A stretch of 64,000 nt of DNA from GCA-2733415 sp965178635 (GTDB taxonomy: Bacteria > Bacteroidota > Bacteroidia > Flavobacteriales > Flavobacteriaceae), in the NCBI GenBank assembly GCA_965178635.1, contig CBCXVT010000038.1:16104-80103 (forward strand), in the 5' to 3' direction. The position numbers and the translations under genes are program-made. Below, one piece after another: positions 27,034 to 36,696 of this stretch (positions are counted from its first letter, which is position 1; every line of letters starts with the position of its first letter). Below the pieces are notes generated by a model, which was given only the letters and a program-made list of their open reading frames with translations, made no database searches and was not told where the DNA came from.

Positions 27034-27384
27034 ATGGAAGCTTTAGTAAAGTTTGTACAAGATGAATTCGTAACAAAAAAGGAATTTCCAGCATTTGGTG
27101 CGGGAGATACAATTACTGTTTACTACGAAATTAAGGAGGGTGCTAAAACAAGAACTCAGTTCTTTAGAGGTGTTGTTATCCAAAAAAGAGGAAATGGATC
27201 TTCGGAAACATTTACAATTAGAAAAATGTCAGGAACTATTGGTGTAGAAAGAATTTTCCCAGTGAACATGCCTGCATTACAAAAAATTGAAGTTAACAAG
27301 AAAGGTGAAGTGCGTAGAGCAAGAATCTTTTACTTTAGAGGTCTTACTGGTAAGAAAGCTAGAATTAAAGAAAGAAGAGGATAA
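27034..27384 (+). CDS. rplS: 50S ribosomal protein L19
   Basis: 116 aa. Typical L19 sequence: FGAGDTITVYYEI, FFRGVVIQKRGNGSSETFTIRK with the break respected, VERIFP, and the C-terminal KKARIKERR. It sits at the interface of the two ribosomal subunits. The leader hairpin upstream suggests autoregulation. Confidence 0.97.
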   Translation: MEALVKFVQDEFVTKKEFPAFGAGDTITVYYEIKEGAKTRTQFFRGVVIQKRGNGSSETFTIRKMSGTIGVERIFPVNMPALQKIEVNKKGEVRRARIFYFRGLTGKKARIKERRG

Positions 27385-27406
27385 TCTCTATTTCTTTTTA
27401 GAACAC

Positions 27407-27437
27407 AAAAAATCCTGTCAAACGACAGGATTTTTTT
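27407..27437. terminator. Terminator after rplS
   Basis: Stem AAAAAATCCTGTC / GACAGGATTTTTT, AAAC loop. It is shared with the converging cysteine desulfurase gene. Confidence 0.87.
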
Positions 27438-27462
27438 ATATATAATATTTAACAAATTCTTC

Positions 27463-28608
27463 TTAGTCAACAAACTCTTTTAACACACCAACCACATAAT
27501 CGATTTCTTCTTTAGTATTGTATTTTGAGAACGAAAAACGCAATGATGGTTTTTGCATATCCTCACCAAAAAGAATTTCAGACAACACATGTGATCCCTT
27601 TGAACTTCCACTCTGGCAAGCGCTTCCTTTAGAACATGCTATACCGTTTAAATCTAATTGAAATAAAACTATTAATGCTTTTTGAGCAGACACCGGCAGC
27701 AATAAGTTTACCAAAGTATATGTGCTTTTTTCTAAATAACCAGATAAGCCGTTAAACTTTATAGTCGGAATTGCTTTTGTTATTTCTTGAATAAAGTACG
27801 CCTTTAAACTTTTTACATAAGCACTATCTTTCTCTAGGTTATCATACACGTCTTTATACGCCACATCTAACCCAACTATATTGTGCACAGATTCTGTCCC
27901 TGCTCTATAACCACGTTCTTGTCCACCTCCAAAAATTAATGAATTCAAACCACTGTTTTTTCGCATAAATGCAAAACCAACACCTTTTGGCCCGTGAAAT
28001 TTATGTGCACTCACCGCACAGAAATCAATCTTAACTTTACTTAAGTCCACATTATAATGACCAATTGACTGCACAGTATCACTATGAAACAACGCACTGT
28101 ATTCTTGACATAATTCAGACACTGCTTCAATGTCTAAAATATTTCCAAGTTCGTTATTAACATGCATTAAACTGACTAATGTTTTACCTTTATTTTCAAC
28201 TAGTAAATCTTTCAAACTATCAAGATTCACAGAACCATTTTCATCTAAAGCCACATAATCTATAACCGTATCAAAACATTTATTTAACGCTTCACAGGCG
28301 TGACCAATAGCATGATGTTCAATTTTTGAAGTAATAATTCGTTTTACACCCAAATCTCTTACTGCTGAATTTAATACAAAGTTATCAGCTTCAGTTCCAC
28401 CTGAAGTAAAGATAATTTCAGCTGGAGTCACATTTAACTGTTTGGCTATATTTTTCCTAGCCTGTTCAATTAATGACTTAGCACTTCGCCCAAAACCGTG
28501 TGTTGATGATGGATTTCCGTAATCATTAGTTAAACACGCAGTCATGGCGTTTACCACATTTTCGCTCACACAAGTTGTAGCTGCACTATCAAAATATACT
28601 TTCTTCAC
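27463..28608 (-). CDS. Cysteine desulfurase (NifS/IscS family)
   Basis: 381 aa PLP enzyme. FTSGGTEADN, the PLP-Lys motif SAHKFHGPKGVGF and the persulfide-forming Cys in SACQSGSSKGSHVL. It releases sulfur from cysteine for Fe-S clusters or tRNA thiolation. No Fe-S scaffold gene lies beside it, so the acceptor is unknown. The 'SSxxxTHG' start (YGNPSSTHGFGR) is typical. Confidence 0.93.
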   Translation of the reverse strand: MKKVYFDSAATTCVSENVVNAMTACLTNDYGNPSSTHGFGRSAKSLIEQARKNIAKQLNVTPAEIIFTSGGTEADNFVLNSAVRDLGVKRIITSKIEHHAIGHACEALNKCFDTVIDYVALDENGSVNLDSLKDLLVENKGKTLVSLMHVNNELGNILDIEAVSELCQEYSALFHSDTVQSIGHYNVDLSKVKIDFCAVSAHKFHGPKGVGFAFMRKNSGLNSLIFGGGQERGYRAGTESVHNIVGLDVAYKDVYDNLEKDSAYVKSLKAYFIQEITKAIPTIKFNGLSGYLEKSTYTLVNLLLPVSAQKALIVLFQLDLNGIACSKGSACQSGSSKGSHVLSEILFGEDMQKPSLRFSFSKYNTKEEIDYVVGVLKEFVD

Positions 28609-28719
28609 GTAATAAATTCTTTAAGTTTTATAAAAAAGGATGGGTAAAAATAACCTATTTTAAATTATTATCAACAAATATTCGTTAATTTGTAATTTAC
28701 TATAACAACCATTAAATTT

Positions 28720-29634
28720 ATGTTCCGAAAAGTACTTCTCACACTTTCTTTATTAGCTCTAATATCATGTGATGATGGAGATATTTTTGTAAGTGAATTA
28801 GATTTCCCACAAACCCTAGAGTATTGCACTGGAAGTAATGATCTAATTATTTACACTATTAAAGATTCCCCTTACGAATCTTTATCAGTAAGACTACCCT
28901 TAAGTAACGAAACCAATCTTACATCTGAAGGAAATTTCAATACTTCATTATCCAGTACTAATACTTTTAATTACAGAACGTATAGTGGAGATCCTTCAAA
29001 TATCTTTTGTAATTCCTTACCACCAACATCACCAGAAATAACCGGAAACTCTGAAGCTACAAACGGAACTGTAAATTTTTCAACAACTTTAGAAGAAGAT
29101 GACAATGATGGTATCCCAGCCAACCTAGAAGATGATAATATTGATGGAGATGACGACCCATCAACTAACCCAACTGATACTGATGGAGATGGTGTCCCAA
29201 ATTATTTAGATTCTGATGATGATGGTGACAATGTACCAACAGTAAATGAAGATTCAGACCCAAATGGAGACGGTGATTTATCTGATGCTTTAGACACAGA
29301 TATGGATGGCATACCAAACTATCTAGATACAGATGATGACAACGATGGAATCATTACTCGTTATGAAGATACAAATGCTGATTTGAACCCTACAAATGAT
29401 ATTTCAGACCCAACAATTGGCCCAGATTATTTAAATAATACAGTAAACTCATCAACAATAATTGATGAATATAAAGACCATACAAAAAACCAAACATATT
29501 TATGTATTATTGAAATTGAGAATATGATATTAATTAACAACTCAAACAATGAAGAGCTAATTAATGACAATTACTTTTTCGGAACAATCAATTCATTTAT
29601 AAACAATTACACATATTCAGTGGGTTTTAATTAA
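28720..29634 (+). CDS. Lipoprotein with thrombospondin type-3-like calcium-binding repeats
   Basis: 304 aa. Lipobox LISC (Cys 17), so a lipid-anchored surface or periplasmic protein. Around residues 125-225 are acidic DxDxDG-type repeats such as TDTDGDGVPNYLDSDDDGD and DTDMDGIPNYLDTDDDND, which bind calcium in thrombospondin type 3 repeats. No catalytic domain is recognised. The C-terminal 80 residues do not look like a T9SS sorting domain. It precedes the T9SS protein on the same strand. Confidence 0.75.
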   Translation: MFRKVLLTLSLLALISCDDGDIFVSELDFPQTLEYCTGSNDLIIYTIKDSPYESLSVRLPLSNETNLTSEGNFNTSLSSTNTFNYRTYSGDPSNIFCNSLPPTSPEITGNSEATNGTVNFSTTLEEDDNDGIPANLEDDNIDGDDDPSTNPTDTDGDGVPNYLDSDDDGDNVPTVNEDSDPNGDGDLSDALDTDMDGIPNYLDTDDDNDGIITRYEDTNADLNPTNDISDPTIGPDYLNNTVNSSTIIDEYKDHTKNQTYLCIIEIENMILINNSNNEELINDNYFFGTINSFINNYTYSVGFN

Positions 29635-29762
29635 TTATTTTACGCAGTTAAACGATTATTTTACACCTTATATAGAATAAACAACAATTTGTTAATAAAA
29701 TAAAATAAATAAACTTTATATTTAAGTACCAATTATATATTTTAGCAGCAAACATATTCAGT

Positions 29763-31732
29763 ATGAAAAAATTACATTCACAATAGCAGCAATCTTAGGC
29801 TTTAGCTCTTTAGCATTAGCACAAGATTTATACGTTTCTCCTACAAGTTACATGTATGTACAAGATGAAATTGTATTCGTAAATGATGATATCCGTTTAG
29901 AAGCAGCAGATTCAAATATATATTTACGTGATGGGGCGCAATTAATTCAGAACACAGACACAAAGAACTCTGATTTAGGTGAGTTGTCTGTATACCAGCA
30001 CCAAACTGGTGGTATTTATGAATACTCATACTGGGGATCTCCTGTAGGAGTTAGCACAACGAGTGTTCCACAGACAGGCGGAACTAACCCTACTTCTGCG
30101 GCTTTAAAAAATAACGAAAACTTTGATGTTACAAATTTACACCAAGCTGCATCTACTGCGTTAAATGAAACAAACTCAGTAACATATCCTGTTTCTCCAT
30201 ACGGATACAACAGCACAGTAGCTCAATTAAAATCATATTGGATATATAAAACTGTAAATGCGTTTAGTTACGCACAATGGGATCAAGTTACTAATACCGG
30301 TGATGTAGATTCTGGTTGGGGTTTTACTATGAAAGGAACACCTGGAGGCAACACTTTAACATCTGGTAATGTGATAGACTTTAGAGGAAGGCCAAACACT
30401 GGTACAATGGTAATTCCATGTGCTTGGAACGGTTCAAGCTCTGCAGATCCAGCTTATGATGGGTTATTAGCAAGCCAAGTGGAGTCATTAATTGGTAATC
30501 CATACCCTTCGGCAATAGATTTAAAGCTACTTTTTGTTGACCCAGCTAACCTTACTGGGCACAATAGAAATACCGATTTAGAATTAGCAGTTTACTTTTG
30601 GGAAGATTCTGGAGTTGCAACGCACTATATGGCAGACTATGAAGGAGGTTATGCTACTTATATTCCTGGAGACTTAACGGTAGATACTGATCACGGAACA
30701 TATGCACCTGCACAATTTACACGCTTTTTAGTTGGAACAGATGTAGGGGAATCTACAGGAGGAATTATTAGCTTATCTGGTGATTACACAGGAAACAACA
30801 GCAGGCGTTTTGCAGCAATTGGACAAGGTTTTATGGTAAGAAGTTCTGATGGAGTTTCTGGAGGTTCAAATGTAACATTAGACAACTCTATGCGTGTATA
30901 CATGAAACAAGACAATACTTTAGGCGGTAATGGATCTATCTTTAATAAAACAGGAGACAATTCAGATACTAACGAAGTTGTAGCTATGTCTCACAACGGA
31001 CTAGATTACCAAAACATTGTTAACAACCCAACTATTGTTCCTGAGATTAGATTATTAACTAAAATTAATGACACATATTACAGGGAAAGTGTAATCGCTT
31101 TTAGAGCAAACACTGACGCAAGTTTCAAGGCAGGTTGTGACGGACGTATTGCTCAAAAGTTAAAAACAGACGCTTACTTTATAGCTGATGAGAATGAATT
31201 GTCTATAAAATCTATAACATATGATGTTGATGCAAAAATACCGTTTGGTATAGCTGCAAAAAACAACATGAGCACATACAGCATTACTGTAAACAGACTT
31301 AAGAATGTATCTGATCATGTAGATGTTTACATTTATGACAAGTTAAACAACACTTATACTGATATTAAAAACGGTACTCTTGACATTACTTTAGATGCCG
31401 GAACTTATAATGATAGATTTGAAGTTGTGTTCAAAAACGCATCACAAGAACAAGAAGAACTTGAAATTACAGAAGAAGAAATTGTTAGTTCTTTCAACGT
31501 ATACCAAAACAACACTAATAATGTGTTAACTATCAAAAACCCTAAGGCATATATCGTAAAATCATTTATGATGTTTGACGTTACTGGTAAATTAATTTAC
31601 AACAAAACAAACTTAGGAAATAACGAAGAGTACACATTCCCTACAAGTTCATTAAGCAACGGTATGTACTTAACAAAAGTAACTACTGATCAAGATTTTG
31701 AAATTACTAAAAAAGTAATGGTTCATAACTAA
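29763..31732 (+). CDS. Secreted protein with T9SS type A C-terminal sorting domain; frameshift at the start codon region
   Basis: The main frame (29852-31732 and upstream of it) has no start with a signal peptide. ATG 29763 is followed by six A (29766-29771); with seven A the product begins MKKITFTIAAILGFSSLALA, a good signal peptide, and runs on in frame for about 656 aa. The last 80 residues (from SFNVYQNNTNNVLTI to KKVMVHN) are a type IX sorting domain: FDVTGKLIYN, then SSLSNGMYLTKVTT. The central part has no domain I recognise. Expected at the cell surface or secreted. Confidence 0.82.
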
Positions 31733-31752
31733 GGTCTTAATTACATAAGATT

Positions 31753-31787
31753 AAAAAAAACCAAAGCTTAATTGCTTTGGTTTTTTT
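31753..31787. terminator. Terminator after the T9SS protein gene
   Basis: Stem CCAAAGC / GCTTTGG with A8 before and T7 after, 6-nt loop. Confidence 0.85.
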
Positions 31788-31855
31788 ATGTTTTATTTTA
31801 CACATAATTCAGTACAGCTTTGTAAATTGCAACATGCTATAAATAAAGCAAAATT

Positions 31856-32467
31856 ATGTCCTTCAAAAAACTAACACCTTTATTAAAAGAAGCTTTAGAA
31901 AGAATTGGTTATGACGAACCAACCTCTTTTCAAAAAACTATTCTACCAAAAATAAAAGGAGGGGCTGATGTTTTTGGTATTGCCCCAAAAGATTCCGGAA
32001 AGACTGATGCCTTAATTATTAGTACAATTCAAAAATTAAAAGCGGAAGCTTATCAAGATTCCCCAAGAGTATTAATTTTTGTAAAAGACAAAAAAGCTGC
32101 ACTAGCCTTAGAAGCTAATTTTAAAAGATTTACTAGAGGAACAGATTTAAGAGTTTACCCTGCATATGACGAGCAGAATATTGATCATCAAAAAGATGAA
32201 ATCTACTATGGTCAAGATATTATTATTACTACACCTAAACGGTTAAGTAAACTCTATCTAATAAATGGTATTCATTTAGGAGAAGTACAATTATTAGTTA
32301 TTGAAGATGCTGAATTTTTAGCATCTAACAACTTACATGCTGAAATCATAAGAGTATCTGAGAGCATTAAGAGATGTCAATATTTAATATTCGCAGATAA
32401 ATATTATCCAAAGTTTGATAAATTTGAAAATGCGTTTATGTCAAACGCTCAATTAATAAAACTATAA
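31856..32467 (+). CDS. Degenerate single-domain DEAD-box helicase-like protein
   Basis: 203 aa covering only the first RecA-like domain of a DEAD-box helicase. The Q-motif region (GYDEPTSFQ) and a P-loop (APKDSGKTD) are present. Motif II is EDAE in VIEDAEFL instead of DEAD, motif Ib is TTPKRL, and motif III (SAT) is FAD. The second helicase domain is absent and the frame ends normally before gldF. It may bind nucleotide or RNA but is unlikely to be an active helicase. gldF starts 15 bp downstream. Confidence 0.75.
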   Translation: MSFKKLTPLLKEALERIGYDEPTSFQKTILPKIKGGADVFGIAPKDSGKTDALIISTIQKLKAEAYQDSPRVLIFVKDKKAALALEANFKRFTRGTDLRVYPAYDEQNIDHQKDEIYYGQDIIITTPKRLSKLYLINGIHLGEVQLLVIEDAEFLASNNLHAEIIRVSESIKRCQYLIFADKYYPKFDKFENAFMSNAQLIKL

Positions 32468-32482
32468 ATAAGCCATCAACCT

Positions 32483-33193
32483 ATGCTTGCTATATTAAAA
32501 AAAGAAATACAAACGTTCTTTGCTACACCAGTTGGTTATTTAGTTATTGGTGTATTCTTAATTACAAATGGTTTGTTTTTATGGGTATTAAAAGGTGAAT
32601 ACAATATTTTTGATTACGGATTCGCAGATTTATCGGGTTACTATTTCTTAGCACCTTGGCTATTCTTATTCTTGATTCCTGCAATAACAATGAAAAGTTT
32701 TTCTGAAGAAAAAAAACAAGGCACATTAGAATTGTTACTCACAAAACCAATTTCATTAACACAACTCATTTTAGGAAAGTATCTTGGCGCCTTAAGTTTA
32801 ATTATTATTGCATTAATCCCAACACTATTATACATTTATACAGTTCATCAATTAGGAAACCCTATAGGAAACATCGATTTAGGAAGTGCTATTGGAGCGT
32901 ACACTGGTTTATTAGGTGTTGCCATGATCTATAGTTCTATTGGTATATTTACATCAACTGTTAGTAACAATCAAATTGTATCGTTCATATTGGCTGTCAT
33001 TTTATGTTTTATCATGTATTTTGGTTTTGATACATTATCTGAAAGCACAATGAACTCAATTAGTTTAATTGGTATAAAAAATCATTTTGAAAACATTAGC
33101 AAAGGTATTATTGACACAAGAGATGTTATCTATTTTATAAGTACTTCTGCCTTATTTCTATACACTACTAAATTAATTTTAGCAAAAAAATAA
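32483..33193 (+). CDS. gldF: Gliding motility-associated ABC transporter permease GldF
   Basis: 236 aa with six hydrophobic helices. The start MLAILKKEIQTFFATPVGYL and the block PAITMKSFSEEKKQGTLELL match GldF/ABC-2 permeases. With GldG and the ATPase GldA it forms a transporter tied to gliding in flavobacteria; GldA is not in this window. The stop TAA shares its last A with the next start codon. Confidence 0.92.
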   Translation: MLAILKKEIQTFFATPVGYLVIGVFLITNGLFLWVLKGEYNIFDYGFADLSGYYFLAPWLFLFLIPAITMKSFSEEKKQGTLELLLTKPISLTQLILGKYLGALSLIIIALIPTLLYIYTVHQLGNPIGNIDLGSAIGAYTGLLGVAMIYSSIGIFTSTVSNNQIVSFILAVILCFIMYFGFDTLSESTMNSISLIGIKNHFENISKGIIDTRDVIYFISTSALFLYTTKLILAKK

Positions 33194-33747
33194 TGATGAT
33201 TTACACACCTACTCTAATCATATCTTGCATCATAATTGCAGTATTACTGTTTTTATTTTTAAACACTATTGATAACAAACGTAAACTATTAAACACCGTA
33301 TTGGCTATTGCAATAACACCTCTAGCCTATTTCTATATATGGTATCCAATTTCAACAATTTTCCTACCATATCATCATCAAAAACAATTTGAAAGCAATT
33401 CATGGAGCGAAAAACCCGGCTTACGTTATGAGATGATTGACAATATGATTGCTACAAATTTCTTAATTGGAAAATCTAAAGATGAGGTAGCGCAATTACT
33501 AGGGCAAGTACAATGGTTAAGCTGGAATGACGCCAATAAAGACTTTGATCCAGATGTATGGAACTACGGATTAGGACTAATTCCGGGTGCTTTTCAAGAC
33601 ATTAAAGAGGATGTTGAAATCACTTTCACAAATAACAAAGTAAGCGCTGTGAAATTATCTCAAGCAGAATACAGTTTTGATGATAAAGAAGGTGAATCAA
33701 ACAAAAAACTAGATTCAATTAACGCAAGATTTAATACTAAAAAATGA
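33193..33747 (+). CDS. Membrane protein with a BamE/SmpA-like domain, between gldF and gldG
   Basis: 184 aa. Two N-terminal membrane helices (about residues 6-24 and 34-56), then a soluble part whose block MIATNFLIGKSKDEVAQLLG followed by WNYGLG resembles BamE/SmpA-type folds (basis: pattern, not alignment). It overlaps gldF by 1 bp and gldG by 4 bp (ATGA), so translation is coupled on both sides. The coupling implies a shared function with the Gld transporter; no function is known to me. Confidence 0.7.
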   Translation: MMIYTPTLIISCIIIAVLLFLFLNTIDNKRKLLNTVLAIAITPLAYFYIWYPISTIFLPYHHQKQFESNSWSEKPGLRYEMIDNMIATNFLIGKSKDEVAQLLGQVQWLSWNDANKDFDPDVWNYGLGLIPGAFQDIKEDVEITFTNNKVSAVKLSQAEYSFDDKEGESNKKLDSINARFNTKK

Positions 33748-35399
33748 ATCTGAAAAACAATATTATAAAAGCATCAATAGCTTTAATTGTAGTACTTGGT
33801 GTTAACTATTTAGGGTCAAAAATATACTCACGTCATGACATTACCGAAGATAGCAGATATACACTTTCTGAAGCATCAAAAGAAACCGTCACAACTGATG
33901 AACCGATTTATGTAGATGTGTTTCTGACTGGAGATATGCCTTCAGAATTTAAACGTTTACAAACAGAAACAAAACAACTATTAGAAGAATTCACAGAGGT
34001 AAACGACAACATTATCATTTCTTATGTAAATCCGAAAGATGAAAACCCAGACGTTAACGTATTAACTTCAGAAATGGAGAAGTACGGGATGCCAGCGTTA
34101 AGAGTAGATGTAAAAGAAAACGGAAAAACATCTCAAGAAGTTATTTTCCCATGGGCCGTTATTAATCATAACCAAAAAGTAGCAAAAGTATCTTTAATAA
34201 AGACAAATGCCAGAAATTCAATTGACAGAGTAAACAATTCTGTGCAACATTTAGAATACGCTTTTGCAAGTGCTTTTAAAGAAGTCATCGCTAAAAAATC
34301 AAAAACTATTGGATTGTTAATTGGTAATAAACAATTAGAAAGCAAGTATGTTTATGACTTTTTAAACACATTAGAACGCAATTATTACATCATACCAGTT
34401 GCGTTAGATTCTGCTGATATAAAACCTGTTGAAACACTTAAAAATCTTCAGAAATTAGATTTATTATTAAGCGCGAAACCTCAAAAATCATTTTCTGACA
34501 ATCAGAAATATGCATTAGATCAATACACTATTAACGGAGGAAAATCGCTTTGGTTATTAGACGCCGTACATGCCGAAATGGATAGCATTTCAGAAAAAGG
34601 ACAAACCTTAGCTTTAGGGAGAGATTTGAATTTGAACGACATGTTTTTTCAATATGGTTTTAGAGTAAATCCTGTTTTAGTAAAGGACATGTATGCTTCA
34701 GATGTGATGTTATTAGACAATAACAATCAACCCAACCGTTATCCTTGGTTTTACAACCCTGTAGTCATACCTCAAATAAAACATGCAATTGTCAACAACA
34801 TCAATCCCGTAAAATTTGAATTTGCGAACACAATCGATCTTGTAAAACAAGGCATAAACATTAAAAAAACACCTCTACTACAAACATCTGATATTTCTGC
34901 AACAGTTGGTATGCCGAAAATTATCAGCATAAATGAAATCAACAACAAGCCAAACGCTGAAGCTTTTACCAAGAAGAACTTAACACTCGCTGCGTTATTA
35001 GAAGGAAACTTCACTTCAACCTATAAAAACAGAGTAAAACCTTTTGATTACAAAGATCATAAAGATGAAAATAGGGCATCAAAAATGATTGTAATTGCTG
35101 ATGGCGATGTGATAAAGAATCAGATGGATAGAGGAAAACCTTTACCATTAGGTTATGATAAATGGACGCAACAGAACTACGGAAACAAAGAATTTTTATT
35201 AAACGCTGTCAACTATTTATTAGATGACACTGGCTTGATCAGTGTTAGAAATAAAGAAGTTAAAATTCCATTCTTAGACGTAGAACGTGTGACTAAAGAA
35301 AGAACCAAATGGCAAGCCTTAAATATTTTACTACCTCTGTTGTTACTGGTAATTTTCGGAATAGTATATACATACATCAGAAGGCGTAAATACAGCTAA
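33744..35399 (+). CDS. gldG: Gliding motility-associated ABC transporter substrate-binding protein GldG
   Basis: 551 aa. N-terminal membrane helix (about 9-26), a long periplasmic domain starting YTLSEASKETV, and a C-terminal helix (about 525-545) before a basic tail RRRKYS. Length and order (after GldF) fit GldG. The start ATG overlaps the upstream stop by 4 bp. Confidence 0.92.
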   Translation: MNLKNNIIKASIALIVVLGVNYLGSKIYSRHDITEDSRYTLSEASKETVTTDEPIYVDVFLTGDMPSEFKRLQTETKQLLEEFTEVNDNIIISYVNPKDENPDVNVLTSEMEKYGMPALRVDVKENGKTSQEVIFPWAVINHNQKVAKVSLIKTNARNSIDRVNNSVQHLEYAFASAFKEVIAKKSKTIGLLIGNKQLESKYVYDFLNTLERNYYIIPVALDSADIKPVETLKNLQKLDLLLSAKPQKSFSDNQKYALDQYTINGGKSLWLLDAVHAEMDSISEKGQTLALGRDLNLNDMFFQYGFRVNPVLVKDMYASDVMLLDNNNQPNRYPWFYNPVVIPQIKHAIVNNINPVKFEFANTIDLVKQGINIKKTPLLQTSDISATVGMPKIISINEINNKPNAEAFTKKNLTLAALLEGNFTSTYKNRVKPFDYKDHKDENRASKMIVIADGDVIKNQMDRGKPLPLGYDKWTQQNYGNKEFLLNAVNYLLDDTGLISVRNKEVKIPFLDVERVTKERTKWQALNILLPLLLLVIFGIVYTYIRRRKYS

Positions 35400-35437
35400 T
35401 ATTTGTTGAAAACCACCTCATCTTGTTAATAACATTC

Positions 35438-35469
35438 TTTCTTATTCCCAAGTAATTAAGATATATTTG
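35438..35469 (+). promoter_or_regulatory. Promoter of dnaN
   Basis: -7 box TATATTTG (35462-35469), an exact consensus match, with TTT 21 bp upstream. It ends 25 bp before the dnaN ATG. Confidence 0.6.
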
Positions 35470-35494
35470 TAATTCGTATAAAAAAGAACATAAA

Positions 35495-36613
35495 ATGAAA
35501 TTTATAGTTTCAAGCTCATATTTATTAAAACAACTTCAAATTCTTGGAGGCGTTATTAACAGCAACAATACCCTACCTATTTTAGATAACTTTTTGTTTG
35601 AATTAAAACAATCTACATTAGTTGTTTCTGCAAGTGATTTAGAAACAACAATGTCATCTACATTGGAAGTAGAATCAGAGTCTAACGGAAGTGTTGCTAT
35701 ACCTGCAAGATTACTTTTAGATACTTTAAAAACTTTTCCTGAGCAACCTTTAACGTTTATTATTGAAGACAACAACACTGTTGAAATCAGTTCTAATCAC
35801 GGTAAATACGCTTTAGCATATGCTAATGGTGAGGAGTTTCCAAAATCGGTTTCTTTAGAAAACCCAAGTAAAACATTATTTACTGGAGACATTTTAGCTA
35901 CAGCAATTAGTAAAACAATTTTTGCTGCTGGAAATGATGATTTAAGACCAGTAATGAGCGGTGTATTCTTTCAGTTTTCTACAGAAAGTTTAACCTTTGT
36001 AGCTACAGATGCTCACAAATTAGTAAAGTACCAACGTACTGACGTGACTGCTTCTGAGACGGCTGAATTTATCATGCCTAAAAAACCTTTGAATTTATTA
36101 AAAGGAATTTTAGCAGGTAGTGATAGTGATGTAACTATGGAATACAATGAATCTAATGCAAGATTCACTTTTGATAACATAGACTTAGTTTGCCGTTTAA
36201 TTGATGGGAAATACCCTAATTATGAAGCGGTAATTCCAAAAGAAAACCCAAACCAATTAACAATTGCTAGAAATCAATTTTTAAATTCAGTAAAGCGTGT
36301 GTCTATTTTCTCAAACAAAACAACACACCAAATACGTTTAAAAATTGCTGGAGCAGAATTGAATATTTCTGCAGAAGATATTGATTACTCTAACAAAGCT
36401 GAGGAGCGTTTAACTTGTGATTATCAAGGTGATGATTTACAAATTGGATTTAACTCTCGTTTCTTAACAGAGATGTTGAACAATTTAGCTTCAGATGATG
36501 TGTCATTAGAAATGAGTTTACCTAACAGAGCTGGAATCTTAACCCCTATTGACGGTTTAGATGAAGGCGAGCAAATTACCATGCTTGTAATGCCTGTAAT
36601 GCTAAACAACTAA
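35495..36613 (+). CDS. dnaN: DNA polymerase III sliding clamp (beta subunit)
   Basis: 372 aa. Three clamp domains; typical blocks are NTLPILDNFLFE, NGEEFPK, RPVMSGVFFQF and the C-terminal ITMLVMPVMLNN, matching the M-P-M ending of DnaN. It tethers the replicative polymerase to DNA. It has its own promoter and terminator and is not linked to dnaA. Confidence 0.97.
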   Translation: MKFIVSSSYLLKQLQILGGVINSNNTLPILDNFLFELKQSTLVVSASDLETTMSSTLEVESESNGSVAIPARLLLDTLKTFPEQPLTFIIEDNNTVEISSNHGKYALAYANGEEFPKSVSLENPSKTLFTGDILATAISKTIFAAGNDDLRPVMSGVFFQFSTESLTFVATDAHKLVKYQRTDVTASETAEFIMPKKPLNLLKGILAGSDSDVTMEYNESNARFTFDNIDLVCRLIDGKYPNYEAVIPKENPNQLTIARNQFLNSVKRVSIFSNKTTHQIRLKIAGAELNISAEDIDYSNKAEERLTCDYQGDDLQIGFNSRFLTEMLNNLASDDVSLEMSLPNRAGILTPIDGLDEGEQITMLVMPVMLNN

Positions 36614-36637
36614 TACCCAATATAACCAACCAAAACT

Positions 36638-36672
36638 AAAAAGAGGGCTAACATTATGTTAGCCCTCTTTTT
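36638..36672. terminator. Terminator after dnaN
   Basis: Long stem AAAAAGAGGGCTAACA / TGTTAGCCCTCTTTTT with a 3-nt loop, serving also the converging CvfB-like gene. Confidence 0.87.
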
Positions 36673-36696
36673 TTATTATAATGAGTCCTAATTTAA

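Noticed and set aside
28668..28680. DnaA-box-like TTATCAACA here and near 55826
   Set aside because: Single near matches, far from dnaA and not clustered.
29100..29400. Tandem DNA repeats in the acidic lipoprotein gene as a mobile or CRISPR-like array
   Set aside because: The repeats are protein-level calcium-binding units with variable length and codons.
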